From Panorpa germanica (taxonomy: Eukaryota; Arthropoda; Insecta; Mecoptera; Panorpidae): 64,000 bases of DNA. Shown here piece after piece: positions 31,608-44,374 of this stretch; positions within the stretch are counted from its first letter, which is position 1, and each line of letters begins with the position of its first letter. The translations under genes and the position numbers were made by a program. Where the stretch lies: positions 2,232,001 through 2,296,000 of the forward strand of contig OY783208.1 in assembly GCA_963678705.1 (NCBI GenBank), written 5' to 3'. The notes beneath the pieces were generated by a model. The model made no database searches. It saw nothing but the letters and a program-made list of their open reading frames with translations, and was not told the DNA's origin.

Positions 31608-32947
31608 CTAAGCACTTTTATCTTCATGAGTTTTTTTATGGTTCTTTAAAGAACGAGCTTGTGAAAAAACTTTATTACACACAGTGCAAGAAAATATATT
31701 TCCACCTGAAGAATGTGTGGCTTTATGACGTCTTAAGCTGGATGGATCAGAAAACAATTTATTACATTCATTACAAGAAAATGGCTTCAAACCTAAATGT
31801 ATGTTTTTATGTCGTTTTAAAGAAGATTGATGACTAAACGTTTTATTACATTCGTTACAAGAAAATGAATTTACTCCTAAATGTTGAGCTTTATGACGTC
31901 TTAATGTAGTTGGATCACTGAACGATTTATTACATTCATTACAAGGAAATGGCTTTAAACCTAAATGTATTTTCTATGTTGTTTTAAAGAAGATTGTTGA
32001 CTAAATGTTTGATTACATTCGTCACAACAAAATGGTTTTAAACCTAAATGTATGTTTTGATGTCGTTTTAAATTAGACGATTGATTAAACGTTTTATTAC
32101 ATTCGTTACAAGAAAAAGGTTTTAAACCTAAATGTATGTTTCTATGATGTTTCAAAGTAGATAACTGACCAAACGTTTTTTTACATTCGTCACAAGAAAA
32201 TGGTTTTAAACCTAAATGTATGTTTTTATGTTGTTTCAAAGTAGTTGAGTGACTAAACGTTTTTTTACATTCGTCACAAGAAAATGGTTTTAAACCTAAA
32301 TGTATGTTTCTATGTTGTTTCAAAGTAGATGAGTGACTAAACGTTTTTTTACATTCGTCACAAGAAAATGGTTTTAAACCTAAATGTATGTTTTTATGTT
32401 GTTTCAATTGAATTAATCGACTAAACGTTTTTTTACATTCGTCACAAGAGAAAGACTTCAAACCCAAATGTATGTCTGTATGTTGTTTTAAATGTGATGG
32501 GTATTTAAACGTTTTAATACACTTATCACACGAATATATTTTTTTTGCTGAATGCACTCGCAAATGTTTTATGAAATCCGCCTTACTCTCAAACGAACTG
32601 TTACATACATCACAAATGTAAGGCTTCAGCTGCACATTTACTTTATCACTCTCTGGTTGTTCATTATTCAGTTGTTCATTTTCCTGGCAACCAGCTGAGG
32701 GTTCTAAGGGTGCAACGGAAGAATCAGCATTGAGCTCCAACTTAATGAAGTACGAATTGTGACGTGGTAAAATTGCAGCTTCCTCTGGTTCTGTTTTTAT
32801 TTCATCAGATTGCGGTGCTTCTCTAACGCATAGCCCTTCTTCTATTTCTATTTTGATGTCTTCCTTTACATCTGCTGTTTCCATTTCTTCATGCAACCCC
32901 AAATCAGGTTCTAGTTTTATTTGTTGAGATTTCCAACCCTCCATCAT
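31608..32947 (-). pseudogene. G8: 12-finger C2H2 gene, alpha type, one-base frameshift
   Basis: Double ATG at 32942-32947 (MMEGWKS). N-terminus with IKLE, IKIE, IKTE and IKLE. Eight fingers are read (KADF, KYPSH, RLIQ, HSST, HSTT, QLST, QSSN, QQSS); then one base is missing at about 31970 (atgtattttctatg here, atgtatgtttctatg elsewhere), so the frame ends in HRKYI at 31961. Four more fingers (DPTT, HQSS, DPSS, QARS) and EDKSA are intact in the next frame down to 31608. A truncated 328-aa protein with eight fingers might still be made. A sequencing error cannot be excluded. UTR intron predicted at 32970-33660. Confidence 0.8.
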
Positions 32948-34525
32948 AGTACAACAATTTTAGAGTTTACTAAAAACAAGGTTAAGTTGAATTATTGTAA
33001 AAACTTTTAAGTAATATATTATTGACTTGTAAAAATTATTAGAGCAAGCACGATTAACAAGCCAATAAGATATTTAAATAATAATAAACGTATGCGTATT
33101 AATTGCGTTTATACGATTTTCTATCAACCTTTTTAACGATAAAACCTTGTTTTGAACAAAGCAAAAAACGACACAAAGAATTAAAAGCAAAAAAGTTTGA
33201 GTTTTGAGTCTTTCTTTTAACTTTTGTTGTATACGTTATTTCAATTCGTAACAATGACATATTCAATGTTTACAATACCTTTGTAAATATATTTTCGACA
33301 CTATTTCTGGTAGTTATTCCAAACAGAAACTCCTTTTGTTTTCATTCTTATAAAAAAAACTACTGCATTTTTGAATGTTTTATGGCAATTGTTGTATACT
33401 CAAAACTTGTACAAATCACTACATAGTATGTATTATACAATTTGTTATTTAGTAATACACAATATTAATGATTAAAGTTGAAATTTTAAATTTGAGGTTA
33501 GATTAACATGTTAAGGTACTATGAAAGTGACAGTTTTATTTGGATTAAAACCAATTCAACTTATTACGATTCTTATACGATTATGGTTCAAAAATGTCTT
33601 TCTTCTGATCTTGTCAATGAGTTATAGAAATATAAAATAATATATATAATAAAAACTTACTGTGTTGTTATGGAATTGGTTCTAACAAGCAGTTGCCGCT
33701 TTCTTCTTCGAGGAAATCTAATTTAGGCTCCTATTTTAAAACTGATTACTAGGCGTCTTTTAACTTCTCATGATTTTGCAAAGCCTTATATTTTATAAAT
33801 TAGTCTACTTATGCCCGCTCCAAGATATGCGAGCCATCTTACTCTTTGTTTAAGGTTTTCTGATAATTTGTGTAAACTTACACAGCTTAATTTGGAAAAT
33901 ATAGGCCTCAGAAGTTAACAGATGCTAGGTAAGATGTTACAAAATAGGACCCTTTGTTTGTTTAGGAATTTAGAATAATAAAAATATACTTTATAAGTAA
34001 TGCTGATGATGACCTTCACAGTACGAAAATAAATGAAAGTAAGTACCAAGTATACTAAGTACATGTGTTTTAAAATATAAAGAACACAGCCTAGCAAAAT
34101 ATTCGTTATTGTGCTGTGTACCAACCTTCAGATATTTCAAATATTTTACTTTTGTGTACGGAGGCGAATGTATAATCTCTTTTATACAACACACACGTAT
34201 ACCAGTGCAGCAAGTTACAAATAATGTATCCCATCAAGTTTTATATTATAATGATTGTTGTGAATATATTAGCATTTGTTTGAATCAAAAATTAAAAAGC
34301 AATAGGCAAGCATATTTGTAATATCTCCTAAAATTTGATGAGTTATTAAATAATAATTAGATATTTGAGGTGCTTGTAGCCACCTATTGCAGTTTTATAG
34401 AAATAAAGACATGGTTCATAAGCCCATTCATTTTTAGCTTATTTAAAATAAATATATTTGCTAATGGTTTGTTTCTAAAATAAAATACATTTGGTTTGTT
34501 ACATTGATAATGACATTTATTGGAA
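32948..34525 (-). promoter_or_regulatory. G8 5' leader, cut short
   Basis: Intron 32970-33660, TATA-like box 33783-33797. The leader stops at 34525 (ggaaataat), where other units go on with tttatctg; a MITE-A end starts there instead, so the finger relic is missing from this unit. Confidence 0.45.
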
Positions 34526-34700
34526 ATAATGGGCTTGTGTCCTATGTCTTAATTTCTATAAAACTGATATTGGCTTTTTATACACTTTGAAAAATAATTG
34601 ATTGAAATTGATGTTAATAAATGTGTATTGACGTGTCTATTTTATTAAATATCTAAATATTGACGGAGATATTGTAATTAAAAATTTGAATTTCAGTTTT
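34526..34700. mobile_element. Rearranged MITE-A piece
   Basis: Begins GGGCTTGTGTCCTATG (right-end type), then about 55 bp on switches to left-end sequence in the opposite sense (gatgttaataaatgtg), joining two ends of the element. Confidence 0.55.
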
Positions 34701-35770
34701 GCTGCTTGTTTACCTACAAAATACAATGCGTTGGAATTTTCTATAATGTTGTCTCTCTTTTATAATTAAACAGACAAAATATATTTGTTTATTGTTATTA
34801 ATTTTTATGATAGAAAAAAATACTACAAAATTCAGAGAAAGAAATTTAGTTATGAGCAACCCCTGAAATATATGTGACACATCTAACGTAAATTTAAGCA
34901 GCTCAAAATTACTAAATACTAACTGCCTGTTGATTCAGAAAATGTTGAAATATCAATAAAACCAAAATTAAAGTAATATTTAATTAATCCAATATAACCT
35001 TACTAATAAAACAAAATTATTTGTTCAACGCAGCCATCTATGATCTTAAAAAATATGTATTGAAAGTTATTTAAAATTTATCTAAATAAATACATAGTAC
35101 TAAATATTTAAATAAAATAAATATTAATACAGAAGGGAAGCCACGCCTACTTTAGTTTCGATGTTCGTTGCGATTGGTCATCCAGTTACGCGGTGAATTT
35201 GAATTTGAAATTTCTAGTGAACACAGCAGGTTGAATTTTGCAGGTAAAATAATCGAAGCTTAATATTATATATTACTTGGTGTTGCAAGCAATGCAAAAG
35301 TGTGGTGTAACTTAAGTTGCAGAATGTTCAGGGGCATGAATGTTTGAATTTCACAATTTGAGTTTAGTTAATTAAACTTTTAAATATATATTATGCGTCG
35401 TTAGTAACATTGAATATGGAATAATTATAATTGCTGTTTTTAATAACAATTAGTAATAGAAATTATTTTTACTTCTTTATTTTCCTTCTTCTTTTTAAAA
35501 TAAATCCTACTGCGTTTTGACAGATTGTCATATTTTGGAGGTTATAATATTATATAGTATTATTTAATGGAATTGGGTCCTATGTCTTAATTTCTATAAA
35601 AGTGTACTATAAAAGTGGCTTATAAAAAGCGCCTGAGAGACATCTATGATCATGGCAGAGAACTTTATCAATCAACACTCAAATATCTAAGTTACAAACT
35701 AATATAGAAAGATTGGTTCTTAGCTCGACTAAATGAATGTTTTTAACACAATATTGGGTTTTGTCGTAAT
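34701..35770. other. Unique intergenic sequence with a promoter-like patch
   Basis: No open frame of note. At 35131-35250 the composition rises and a CCAAT-type GATTGGTC (35172-35179) is followed by CAG|GTAAAA (35241-35249), which could be a plus-strand first exon with donor; weak. Another MITE-A right end (gggtcctatgtcttaattt) lies near 35575. Confidence 0.3.
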
Positions 35771-36356
35771 GAGCTTGTGTCCTATGTCTTAATTTCTATA
35801 AGAGTGTACTATATATTGATAAAGTGGGTTACTAGAACCTCAAATGTCCAATTATTTGTTAATAACTTCTTATATGTTAAGAGACATTAACAATTAAAAA
35901 ACTCATTTTGTCTCTTTAATTATTAAAGGGATTCAACGTTGTACACATTCCAAATGCATGTGACATCACAACCGCTGCCAACCTTACAGCTCATAAATCT
36001 CTGCTATATATTATAGCAGATATATATAACATCTCTGCTATTATATATCAAAATATCAAATATTATTTAGAGCTGTTTCGACGAACAATAAAATTTCAAT
36101 ATTCAGTCTGCCGTAACAGGGTTAAATAAAATAAAAACTTATTATTCTTTGACTTCCCTTGATTATTTCGACTACCAACAGCTACAAAACATTACCACAG
36201 CCCTACTCAACAAATAACTGACGTTAAAATGCATTTCACGTCATACAAATATGGTCGACCATTTCTAGCGCTGAAACTACAATTTAAATATTTAATTGCT
36301 ATAACTCCGTCAAAATCAATTGAAAAATCGACCACTAAAAATGAGGACACAAACCC
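35771..36356 (+). mobile_element. MITE-A, full length (586 bp)
   Basis: Both terminal repeats are present: GAGCTTGTGTCCT at 35771-35783 and AGGACACAAACCC at 36344-36356, inverted and one mismatch each from GGGCTTGTGTCCT. Flanked by AAT on the left and ATT on the right, as other copies are. No coding capacity. This copy fixes the element's extent for the family. Confidence 0.7.
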
Positions 36357-36671
36357 ATTTTTGTCAAGTATTTATTTTATACTAAAACAAGACTCATTTT
36401 CATACAATACGATTGCTCTATTGTTTGCTGAACAAATAAGATAATAATTTTAGTTGGGATAAAATATAAAACAAAAATATTTTTTTAATGAGAGTTTATT
36501 TTATAAATCGTACACATACTTAAAAAATATTATAAGACAAAACAATGAATAGTTTTTAAAATTTCTGTCATATGATTCTAGTACAATATTTTGTTTTTAG
36601 TGGGGGTACTTTTCCATGAGATGAAAGTATTCCTGCGACTATTAAAGAAAACAAATGCTATAAGAACATAC
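36357..36671 (-). terminator. 3' UTR and poly(A) region of G9
   Basis: Minus AATAAA at 36371-36376, 295 bases past the stop. Confidence 0.45.
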
Positions 36672-37961
36672 CTAAGCACTTTTATCTACATGAGATTTTT
36701 GATGGTTCTTTAAAGAACGAGCTTGTGAAAAAACTTTATTACACACAGTACAAGAAAATATATTTCCACCAGAATGTGTGGCTTTATGACGTCTTAAGCT
36801 GGATGGATCAGAAAACGATTTATTACATTCGTTACATACAAATGGCTTCCAACCTAAATGTATGTTTCTGTGTCGTTTTAAAGAAGAAAGTTGACTAAAC
36901 GTTTGATTACATTCGTTACAAGAAAAAGGTTTTAAACCTAAATGTATGTTTCTATGTTGTTTTAAAGAAGATTGTTGACTAAATGTTTGATTACATTCAC
37001 AACAAGAAAATGAATTTACTTCTACATGTCTAGCTTTATGACGTCTTAATGTAGTTGGATCACTGAACGATTTATTACATTCATTACAAGAAAATGGCTT
37101 CAAATCTAAATGTGTGTTTTTATGTCGTTTTAAACTAGACGATTGACTAAATGTTTTATTACATGTGTCACAAGAAAATTGTTTTACAGCTAAATGTGTG
37201 ATTTTATGTCGTTTTAAATTTGAGGAAAAACTAAACGTTTGTTTACATTCGTCACAAGAAAAAGGTTTTAAACCTAAATGTGTGTTTCTATGTCGTTTTA
37301 AATTTGCTGAAAAACTAAACGTTTTATTACAGACATCGCAAGAAAAAGGTTTTAAACCTAAATGTGTGTTTTTATGTCGTTTTAAAACAGACAATTGACT
37401 AAACGTTTTTTTACATTCGTTACAAGAAAAAGGTTTTAAACCTAAATGTATGTTTCTATGTTGTTTCAATTGAATTAATCGACTAAACGTTTTTTTACAT
37501 TCGTCACAAGAGAAAGGCTTCAAACCCAAATGTATGTCTACATGTTGTTTTAAATGTGATGGGTATTTAAACGTTTTATTACATTCGTCACACGAATATA
37601 TTTCTTTTGCTGAATGCACTCGCAAATGTTTTATGAAATCCGCCTTATTGTCAAACGAATTGTTACATACATCACAAATGTAAGGCTTCAGCATTATATT
37701 TACTTTATCACTCTCTGGTTGTTCATTATTCAGTTGTTCGTTTTCCTGGTAACCAGCTGAGTGTTCTAAGGGTGCAATGGAGGAATCAACATGGAGCTCC
37801 ATTTTAATGACGTACGAATTGTGACGTGGTAAAATTGCGGCTTCCTGTGGTCCTTCTTCTATTTCTATTTTGATGTCTTCGTTTACATCTGCTGTTTCCA
37901 TTTCTTCATGCAACCCCAAACCAGGTTCTACTTTTATTTGTTGAGATTTCCAACCCTCCAT
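36672..37961 (-). CDS. G9: 12-finger C2H2 protein, alpha type, short N-terminus (429 aa)
   Basis: ATG at 37959-37961. The N-terminal part has lost 15 residues (45 bp near 37853) including the IKTE motif; it keeps IKVE, IKIE and IKME, so three psi-K-x-E sites instead of four. Twelve canonical fingers: KADF, KYPSH, RLIQ, QLSV, FSAN, FSSN, QSSS, DPTT, QQSS (CCEC), QLSS, DPSS, QARS. The mixed finger set and the shared C-terminal half with beta genes (DPTT, QLSS, DPSS) suggest exchange between alpha and beta types. Intact. UTR intron predicted at 37987-38677. Confidence 0.92.
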   Translation of the reverse strand: MEGWKSQQIKVEPGLGLHEEMETADVNEDIKIEIEEGPQEAAILPRHNSYVIKMELHVDSSIAPLEHSAGYQENEQLNNEQPESDKVNIMLKPYICDVCNNSFDNKADFIKHLRVHSAKEIYSCDECNKTFKYPSHLKQHVDIHLGLKPFSCDECKKTFSRLIQLKQHRNIHLGLKPFSCNECKKTFSQLSVLKRHKNTHLGLKPFSCDVCNKTFSFSANLKRHRNTHLGLKPFSCDECKQTFSFSSNLKRHKITHLAVKQFSCDTCNKTFSQSSSLKRHKNTHLDLKPFSCNECNKSFSDPTTLRRHKARHVEVNSFSCCECNQTFSQQSSLKQHRNIHLGLKPFSCNECNQTFSQLSSLKRHRNIHLGWKPFVCNECNKSFSDPSSLRRHKATHSGGNIFSCTVCNKVFSQARSLKNHQKSHVDKSA

Positions 37962-39807
37962 CGTAGTACAACAATTTTAGAATTTACTAAAAACAAGGTT
38001 AAGTTGAATTATTGTAAAAACTTTTAAGTAATATATTAGTGACTTGTAAAAATTATTAGAGCAAGCATGATTAACAAGCCAATAGGATATTTAAATAATA
38101 ATAAACGTATGCGTATTGATTGCGTTTATGCGATTTTCTATCAACCTTTCTAACGATAAAACCTTGTTTTAAACAAAGCAAAAAACGACACAAAGAATTA
38201 AAAGCAAAAAAGTTTGAGTTTTGAATCTTGCTTTTAATTTTTGCTATATACGTTATTTCAATTCGTAACAATGACATATTTAATGTTTACAATACCTTTG
38301 TAAATATATTTTCGACACTATTTCTGGTAGTTATTCCATACAGAAACTCCTTTTGTTTTCATTCTTATAAAAAAAACTACTGCATTTTCGAATGTTTTAT
38401 GGCAATTGTTGTATACTCAAAACTTGTACAAATCACTACATAGTATGTATTATACAATTTGTTATTTAGTAATACACAATATTAATGATTAAAGTTGAAA
38501 TTTTAAATTTGAGGTTAGATCAACACGTTAAGGTACTATGAAAGTGACAGTTTTACTTGGATTAAAACCAATTCAACTTATTACGATTCTTATACGATTA
38601 TGGTTTAAAAATGTCTTTTTTCTGATCTTGTCAATGAGTTATAGAAATATAAAATAATATATATAATAAAAACTTACTGTATTGTTGGAACTTGTTCTAA
38701 CAAGCACTTGTCGCTTTCTTCTTCGAGGAAATCTAATTTAGGCTCCTATTTTAAAACTGATTACTTGGCGTCTTTTAACTTCTGATGATTTTGCAAAGCC
38801 TTATATTTTATAAATTAGTCTACTTATGCCCGCTCCAAGATTTATTTAAGGTTTTCTGATAGTTTGTGTAAACTTACACAGCTTAATTTGGAAAATATAG
38901 GCCTCAGAAGTTAACAGATGTCAGGTAAGCAGTTACAAAATAGGACCCTTTGTATGTTTAGGAATTTAGAATAACAAAAATATACTTTATAAGTAATGCT
39001 GATGATGACCTTCACAGTGCGAAAATAAATTGAAGTAAGTACCAAGTATACTAAGTACATGTGTTTTAAAATATAAAGAACACAGCCTAGCAAAATATTC
39101 GTTACTGTGCTGTGTACCAACCTTCAGATATTTCAAATATTTTACTTTTGTGTACGAAGGCGAATGTATAATCTCTTTTATACAACACACCCGTATACCA
39201 GTGCAGCAAGTTACAAATAATGTATCCCATCAAGTTTTATATTACAATGATTGTTGTGAATATATTAGCATTTATTTCAATCAAAAATTAAAAAGCAATA
39301 GGCAAGCATATTTGTAATATCTCCTAAAATATGATGAGTTATTAAATAATAATTATATATTTGAGGTGCTTGTAGCCACCTATTGCAGTTTTATAGAAAT
39401 AAAGACATGGTTCATAAGCCCATTCATTTTTGGCTTATTTAAAATAAATATATTTGCTGATGGTTTGTTTCTAAAATAAAATACATTTGGTTTGTTACAT
39501 TGATAATGACATTTATTGGAAATAATTTTATCTGTTTCTTTATTTTCATACATACATTGAAAACATAACATATAATATATATTCTTAAAAGATAATATAT
39601 AGTCTTACTTACTTAACTTAACAACAATTCATTCATTTTACGTTCAAATTATTATAAAGTAAATATAAACTGTCTCTTAAAGAAATGTAGAATTAAAGCT
39701 GATATTACTTATGGGTAAAAAAACAAGTACTATTTAAGGAAGTTCCTTTCCTCATAGCCTATCAGTTAATTTTAGGCCTATCCCGATATCTTTAGCACCT
39801 GGACACT
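37962..39807 (-). promoter_or_regulatory. G9 5' leader: UTR intron and promoter block
   Basis: Intron 37987-38677; TATA-like box 38798-38812 with TCAGAA and TCAGTT downstream. No gene in the distal part. Confidence 0.45.
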
Positions 39808-40006
39808 TTATTGTAAATGAATTTTTTGATGTTGCTTTAAATTGGAAGCTCGTGAGAAAAATTTATTACATGTAGTGCAAGCAAATAGCTTCAAACCTGA
39901 ATGTGTGCTTTTATGCCGTTTTAAACTACATGAATGAGTAAACGTTTTACTACACTCGTCACAAGAAAGAGGGTTTAAACCTAAATGTGTGCTTTTATGT
40001 TGTTTT
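39808..40006 (-). pseudogene. Two-finger relic
   Basis: Stop at 39808-39810; nearly the same as 2839-3037, including THSCSLKRH with CSKTF. Confidence 0.7.
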
Positions 40007-40410
40007 ACAGCTCATAGATCTCTGCTATATGTATTTATATATCAAAATATCAAATATTATTTACAGCTATTTCGAGGAACAATCAAATTTCAATATTATG
40101 TCTTTCTTAGCGGGGTTACATAAAATAAAAACTTATTATTATTTGACTTGATTATTTTGACTACCAACAGCTATAAAACATTACCACAACACTGTTCTAC
40201 TCAACAAATAAGTGACGTTAAAATGCATTTCACGTCATACAAATATGGCCGACCATTTCTAGCGCTAAAACTACAATTCAAATTTTTAATTACTATATCT
40301 CCGTCAACATTTAGATATTTAATAAAATAAACAAGCCAATACACATTTATTAACATCAATTTCAATCAACAATTGAAAAATTGACCACTAAAAAATGAGG
40401 ACACAAACCC
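40006..40410 (+). mobile_element. MITE-A fragment
   Basis: Ends AGGACACAAACCC at 40410; shares ctataaaacattaccacaac with the 15884 copy. Confidence 0.6.
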
Positions 40411-40738
40411 ATTTTTGTCAAGTATTTATTTTATACTAAAACAAGACTTTCATTTTCATACAGTACGATTGCTCTATCGTTTGTTGAATAAATAAGATGA
40501 TAACTTTAGTTGGGATAAAATATAAAACAAAAATATTTTTTTATTAGAGTGTATTTTATAAATCGTACACATACATAAAAAATATTGTAAGACAAAACAA
40601 TGAATAGTTTTTATAATTTCATATGATTCTAGTACAACATTTTGTTTTTAAAGCAAGGGCCACTTTTAGCATTGGGTGTTCCTAGTGGGGGGTACTTCTC
40701 CATCAGATGAAAGTATTCCTACGACTATAAGAACATAC
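40411..40738 (-). terminator. 3' UTR and poly(A) region of G10
   Basis: Minus AATAAA at 40425-40430, 308 bases past the stop, the same spacing as G2. Confidence 0.45.
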
Positions 40739-41992
40739 CTAAGCACTTTTATCTTCATGAGTTTTTTGATGGTTCTTTAAATAACGAGCTTGTGAAAAAA
40801 CTTTATTACACACAGTGCAAGAAAATATATTTCCACCTGAAGAATGTGTGGCTTTATGACGTCTTAAGCCTGATGGATCAGAAAACGATTTATCACATTC
40901 ATTACAAGGAAATGGCTTCAAATCTAAATGTATGTTTTTATGTCGTTTTAAAGCACATTGTTGACTAAACGTTTGATTACATTCGTTACAAGAAAATGGT
41001 TTTAAACCTAAATGTATGTTTCTATGTTGTTTCAAAGTAGATAACTGACTAAACGTTTGATTACATTCGTCACAAGAAAATGGTTTTAAACCTAAATGTA
41101 TGTTTTTATGTTGTTTCAAAGTTGATAACTGACTAAACGTTTTTTTACATTCGTTACAAGAAAATGGTTTTAAACCTAAATGTATGTTTCTGTGTTGTTT
41201 CAAAGTAGATAAGTGACTAAACGTTTTTTTACATTCGTCACAAGAAAATGGTTTTAAACCTAAATGTATGTTTCTATGTTGTTTCAAAGTAGATAACTGA
41301 CTAAACGTTTTTTTACATTCGTCACAAGAAAATGGTTTTAAACCTAAATGTATGTTTTTATGTTGTTTCAGAGTAGATAACCGACTAAACGTTTTTTTAC
41401 ATTCGTCACAAGAAAATGGTTTTAAACCTAAATGTATGTTTTTATGTCGTTTTAAAGCAGACGATTGACTAAACGTTTTTTTACATTCGTCACAAGAAAA
41501 TGGTTTTAAACCTAAATGTATGTCTACATGTTGTTTTAAATGTGTTGGGTATTTAAACGTTTTAGTACACTTATCACACGAATATATTTTTTTTGCTGAA
41601 TGCACCCGCAAATGTTTTATGATATCCGCCTTATCGTCAAACGAATTGTTACATACATCACAAATGTAAGGCTTCAGCAGCACATTTACTTTATCACTCT
41701 CTGGTTGTTCATTATTCAGTTGTTCATTTTCCTGGCAACCAGCTGAGGGTTCTAACGGTGCAATGGTGGAATCATCATTGAACTCCAACTTAATGAAGTA
41801 CGAATTGTGACGTGGTAAAATTGCAGCTTCGTCTGCTTCTGTTTTTATTTCATCACATTGCGGTGCTTCTCTAACGCATAGCCCCTCTTCTATTTCTATT
41901 TTGATGTTTTCCTTTACATCTGCTGTTTCCATTTCTTCATGCAACCCCAAATCAGGTTCTAGTTTTATTTGTTGAGATTTCCAACCCTCCAT
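40739..41992 (-). CDS. G10: 11-finger C2H2 protein, alpha type, contracted G2 (417 aa)
   Basis: ATG at 41990-41992; four psi-K-x-E motifs. It has the same first two and last three fingers and the same 3' UTR as G2, but 476 residues fewer, exactly 17 fingers of 28. Fingers: KADI, KYPTH, QSSA, RLST, QLST, HLST, QLST, NQ-QLST, QQCA, DPSG, QARY. One HLST/QLST/NQ-QLST triplet is left. Intact. UTR intron predicted at 42018-42705. Confidence 0.93.
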   Translation of the reverse strand: MEGWKSQQIKLEPDLGLHEEMETADVKENIKIEIEEGLCVREAPQCDEIKTEADEAAILPRHNSYFIKLEFNDDSTIAPLEPSAGCQENEQLNNEQPESDKVNVLLKPYICDVCNNSFDDKADIIKHLRVHSAKKIYSCDKCTKTFKYPTHLKQHVDIHLGLKPFSCDECKKTFSQSSALKRHKNIHLGLKPFSCDECKKTFSRLSTLKQHKNIHLGLKPFSCDECKKTFSQLSTLKQHRNIHLGLKPFSCDECKKTFSHLSTLKQHRNIHLGLKPFSCNECKKTFSQLSTLKQHKNIHLGLKPFSCDECNQTFSQLSTLKQHRNIHLGLKPFSCNECNQTFSQQCALKRHKNIHLDLKPFPCNECDKSFSDPSGLRRHKATHSSGGNIFSCTVCNKVFSQARYLKNHQKTHEDKSA

Positions 41993-43827
41993 CGTAGTAC
42001 AACAATTTTAGAGTTTACTAAAAACAAGGTTAAGTTGAATTATTGTAAATACTTTTAAGTAATATATTAGTGCCTTGTAAAAATTATTAGAGCAAGCAGG
42101 ATTAACAAGCCAATAGGATATTCAAATAATAATAAACGTATGCGTATTGATTGCGTTTATACGATTTTCTATCAACCTTTCTAACGATAAAACCTTGTTT
42201 TGAACAAAGCAAAAAACGACACAAAGAATTAAAAGCAAAAAAGTTTGAGTTTTGAATCTTGCTTTTAACTTTTGCTATATACGTTATTTCAATTCGTAAC
42301 AATGACATATTTAATGTTTACAATACCTTTGTAAATATATTTTCGACACTATTTCTGGTAGTTATTCCATACAGAAACTCCTTTTGTTTTCATTCTTATA
42401 AAAAAAACTACTGCATTTTCGAATGTTTTATGGCAATTGTTGTATACTCAAAACTTGTACAAATCACTACATAGTATGTATTATACAATTTGTTATTTAG
42501 TAATACACAATATTAATGATTAAAGTTGAAATTTTAAATTTGAGGTTAGATTAACACGTTAAGGTACTATGAAAGTGACAGTTTTATTTGGATTAAAACC
42601 AATTCAACTTATTACGATTCTTACCTTATGGTTTAAAAATGTCTTTTTTCTGATCTTGTCAATGAGTTATAGAAATATAAAATAATATATATAATAAAAA
42701 CTTACTGTATTGTTGGAACTTGTTTTAACAAGCAGTTGCCGCTTTCTTCTTCGAGGAAATCTAATTTAGGCTCCTATTTTAAAACTGATTACATGGCGTC
42801 TTTTAACTTCTGATGATTTTGCAAAGCCTTATATTTTATAAATTAGACTACTTATGCCCGCTCCAAGATTTATTTAAGGTTTTCTGATAGTTTGTGTAAA
42901 CTGCTTAATTTGCAAAATATAGGTCTCAGAAGTTAACAGAAGCTAGGTAAGATGTTACAAAATAGGAGCCTTAGTATGTTTAGGAATTTAGAATAACAAA
43001 AATATACTTAATAAGTAATGCTGATGATGACCTTCACAGTACGAAAATAAATGAAAGTAAGTACCAAGTATACTAAGTACATGTGTTTTAAAATATAAAG
43101 AACACAGCTAGCAAAATATTCGTTACTGTGCTGTGTACCAACCTTCAGATATTTCAAATATTTTACTTTTGTGTACGAAGGCGAATGTATAATCTCTTTT
43201 ATACAACACACACGTATACCAGTGCAGCAAGTTACAAATAATGTATCCCATCAAGTTTTATATTATAATGATTGTTGTGAATATATTAGCATTTATTTCA
43301 ATCAAAAATTAAAAAGCAATAGGCAAGCATATTTGTAATATCTCCTAAAATATGATGAGTTATTAAATAATAATTAGATATTTGAGGTGCTTGTAGCCAC
43401 CTATTGCAGTTTTATAGAAATAAAGACATGGTTCATAAGCCCATTCATTTTTAGCTTATTTAAAATAAATATATTTGCTAATGGTTTGTTTCTAAAATAA
43501 AATACATTTGGTTTGTTACATTGATAATGACATTTATTGGAAATAATTTTATGTGTTTCTTTATTTTCATACATACATTGAAAACATAACATATAATATA
43601 TATTCTTAAAAGATAATATGTACTCTTACTTATCTCAGAAACAACAATTCATTCATTTTACGTTTCAATTATTATAAAGTAAATATAAACTATCTCTTAA
43701 AGGAATGTAGAATTAAAGCTGATATTACTTATGGGTAAAAAAACAAGTACTATTTAAGGAAGTTCCTTTCCTCATAGCCTATCAGTTAATTTTAGGCCTA
43801 TCCCGATATCTCTAGCACCTGGACACT
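41993..43827 (-). promoter_or_regulatory. G10 5' leader: UTR intron and promoter block
   Basis: Intron 42018-42705; TATA-like box 42826-42840. Nearly identical to the G2 and G13 leaders. Confidence 0.45.
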
Positions 43828-44026
43828 TTATTGTAAATGAATTTTTTGATGTCGCTTTAAATTGGAAGCTCGTGACAAAAATTTATTACATGTAGTGCAA
43901 GCAAATAGCTTCAAACCTGAGTGTGTGTTTTTATGTCGTTTCAAACTACATGAATGACTAAACGTTACACTACACTCGTCACAAGAAAGAGGGTTAAAAC
44001 CTAAATGTGTGTTTTTATGTTGTTTT
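43828..44026 (-). pseudogene. Two-finger relic (copy II)
   Basis: Stop at 43828-43830; one 84-bp finger less than 8413-8695. Confidence 0.7.
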
Positions 44027-44374
44027 ACAGCTCATAGATCTCTGCTATATGTATTTATATATCAAAATATCAAGTATTATTTACAGCTATTTCAAGGAAC
44101 AATCAAATTTCAATATTATGTCTGCCTTAGCAGGGTTAAATAAAATAAAAACTTATTATTCTTTGATTTGACTTGATTATTGACTACCAACAGCTACAAA
44201 ACATTACCATAGCACTGACCTACTCAACAAATAACTGACGTTAAAATGCATTTTACGTCATACAAATATGGCCGACCATTTCTAGCGCTGAAACTACAAT
44301 TCAAATTTTTAATTGCTTTATCTCCGTCAAAATCAATTGAAAAATCGACCACTAAAAAATGAGAACACAAGCCC
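44026..44374 (+). mobile_element. MITE-A fragment
   Basis: Copy II counterpart of 8694-9043; ends AGAACACAAGCCC. Confidence 0.6.
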
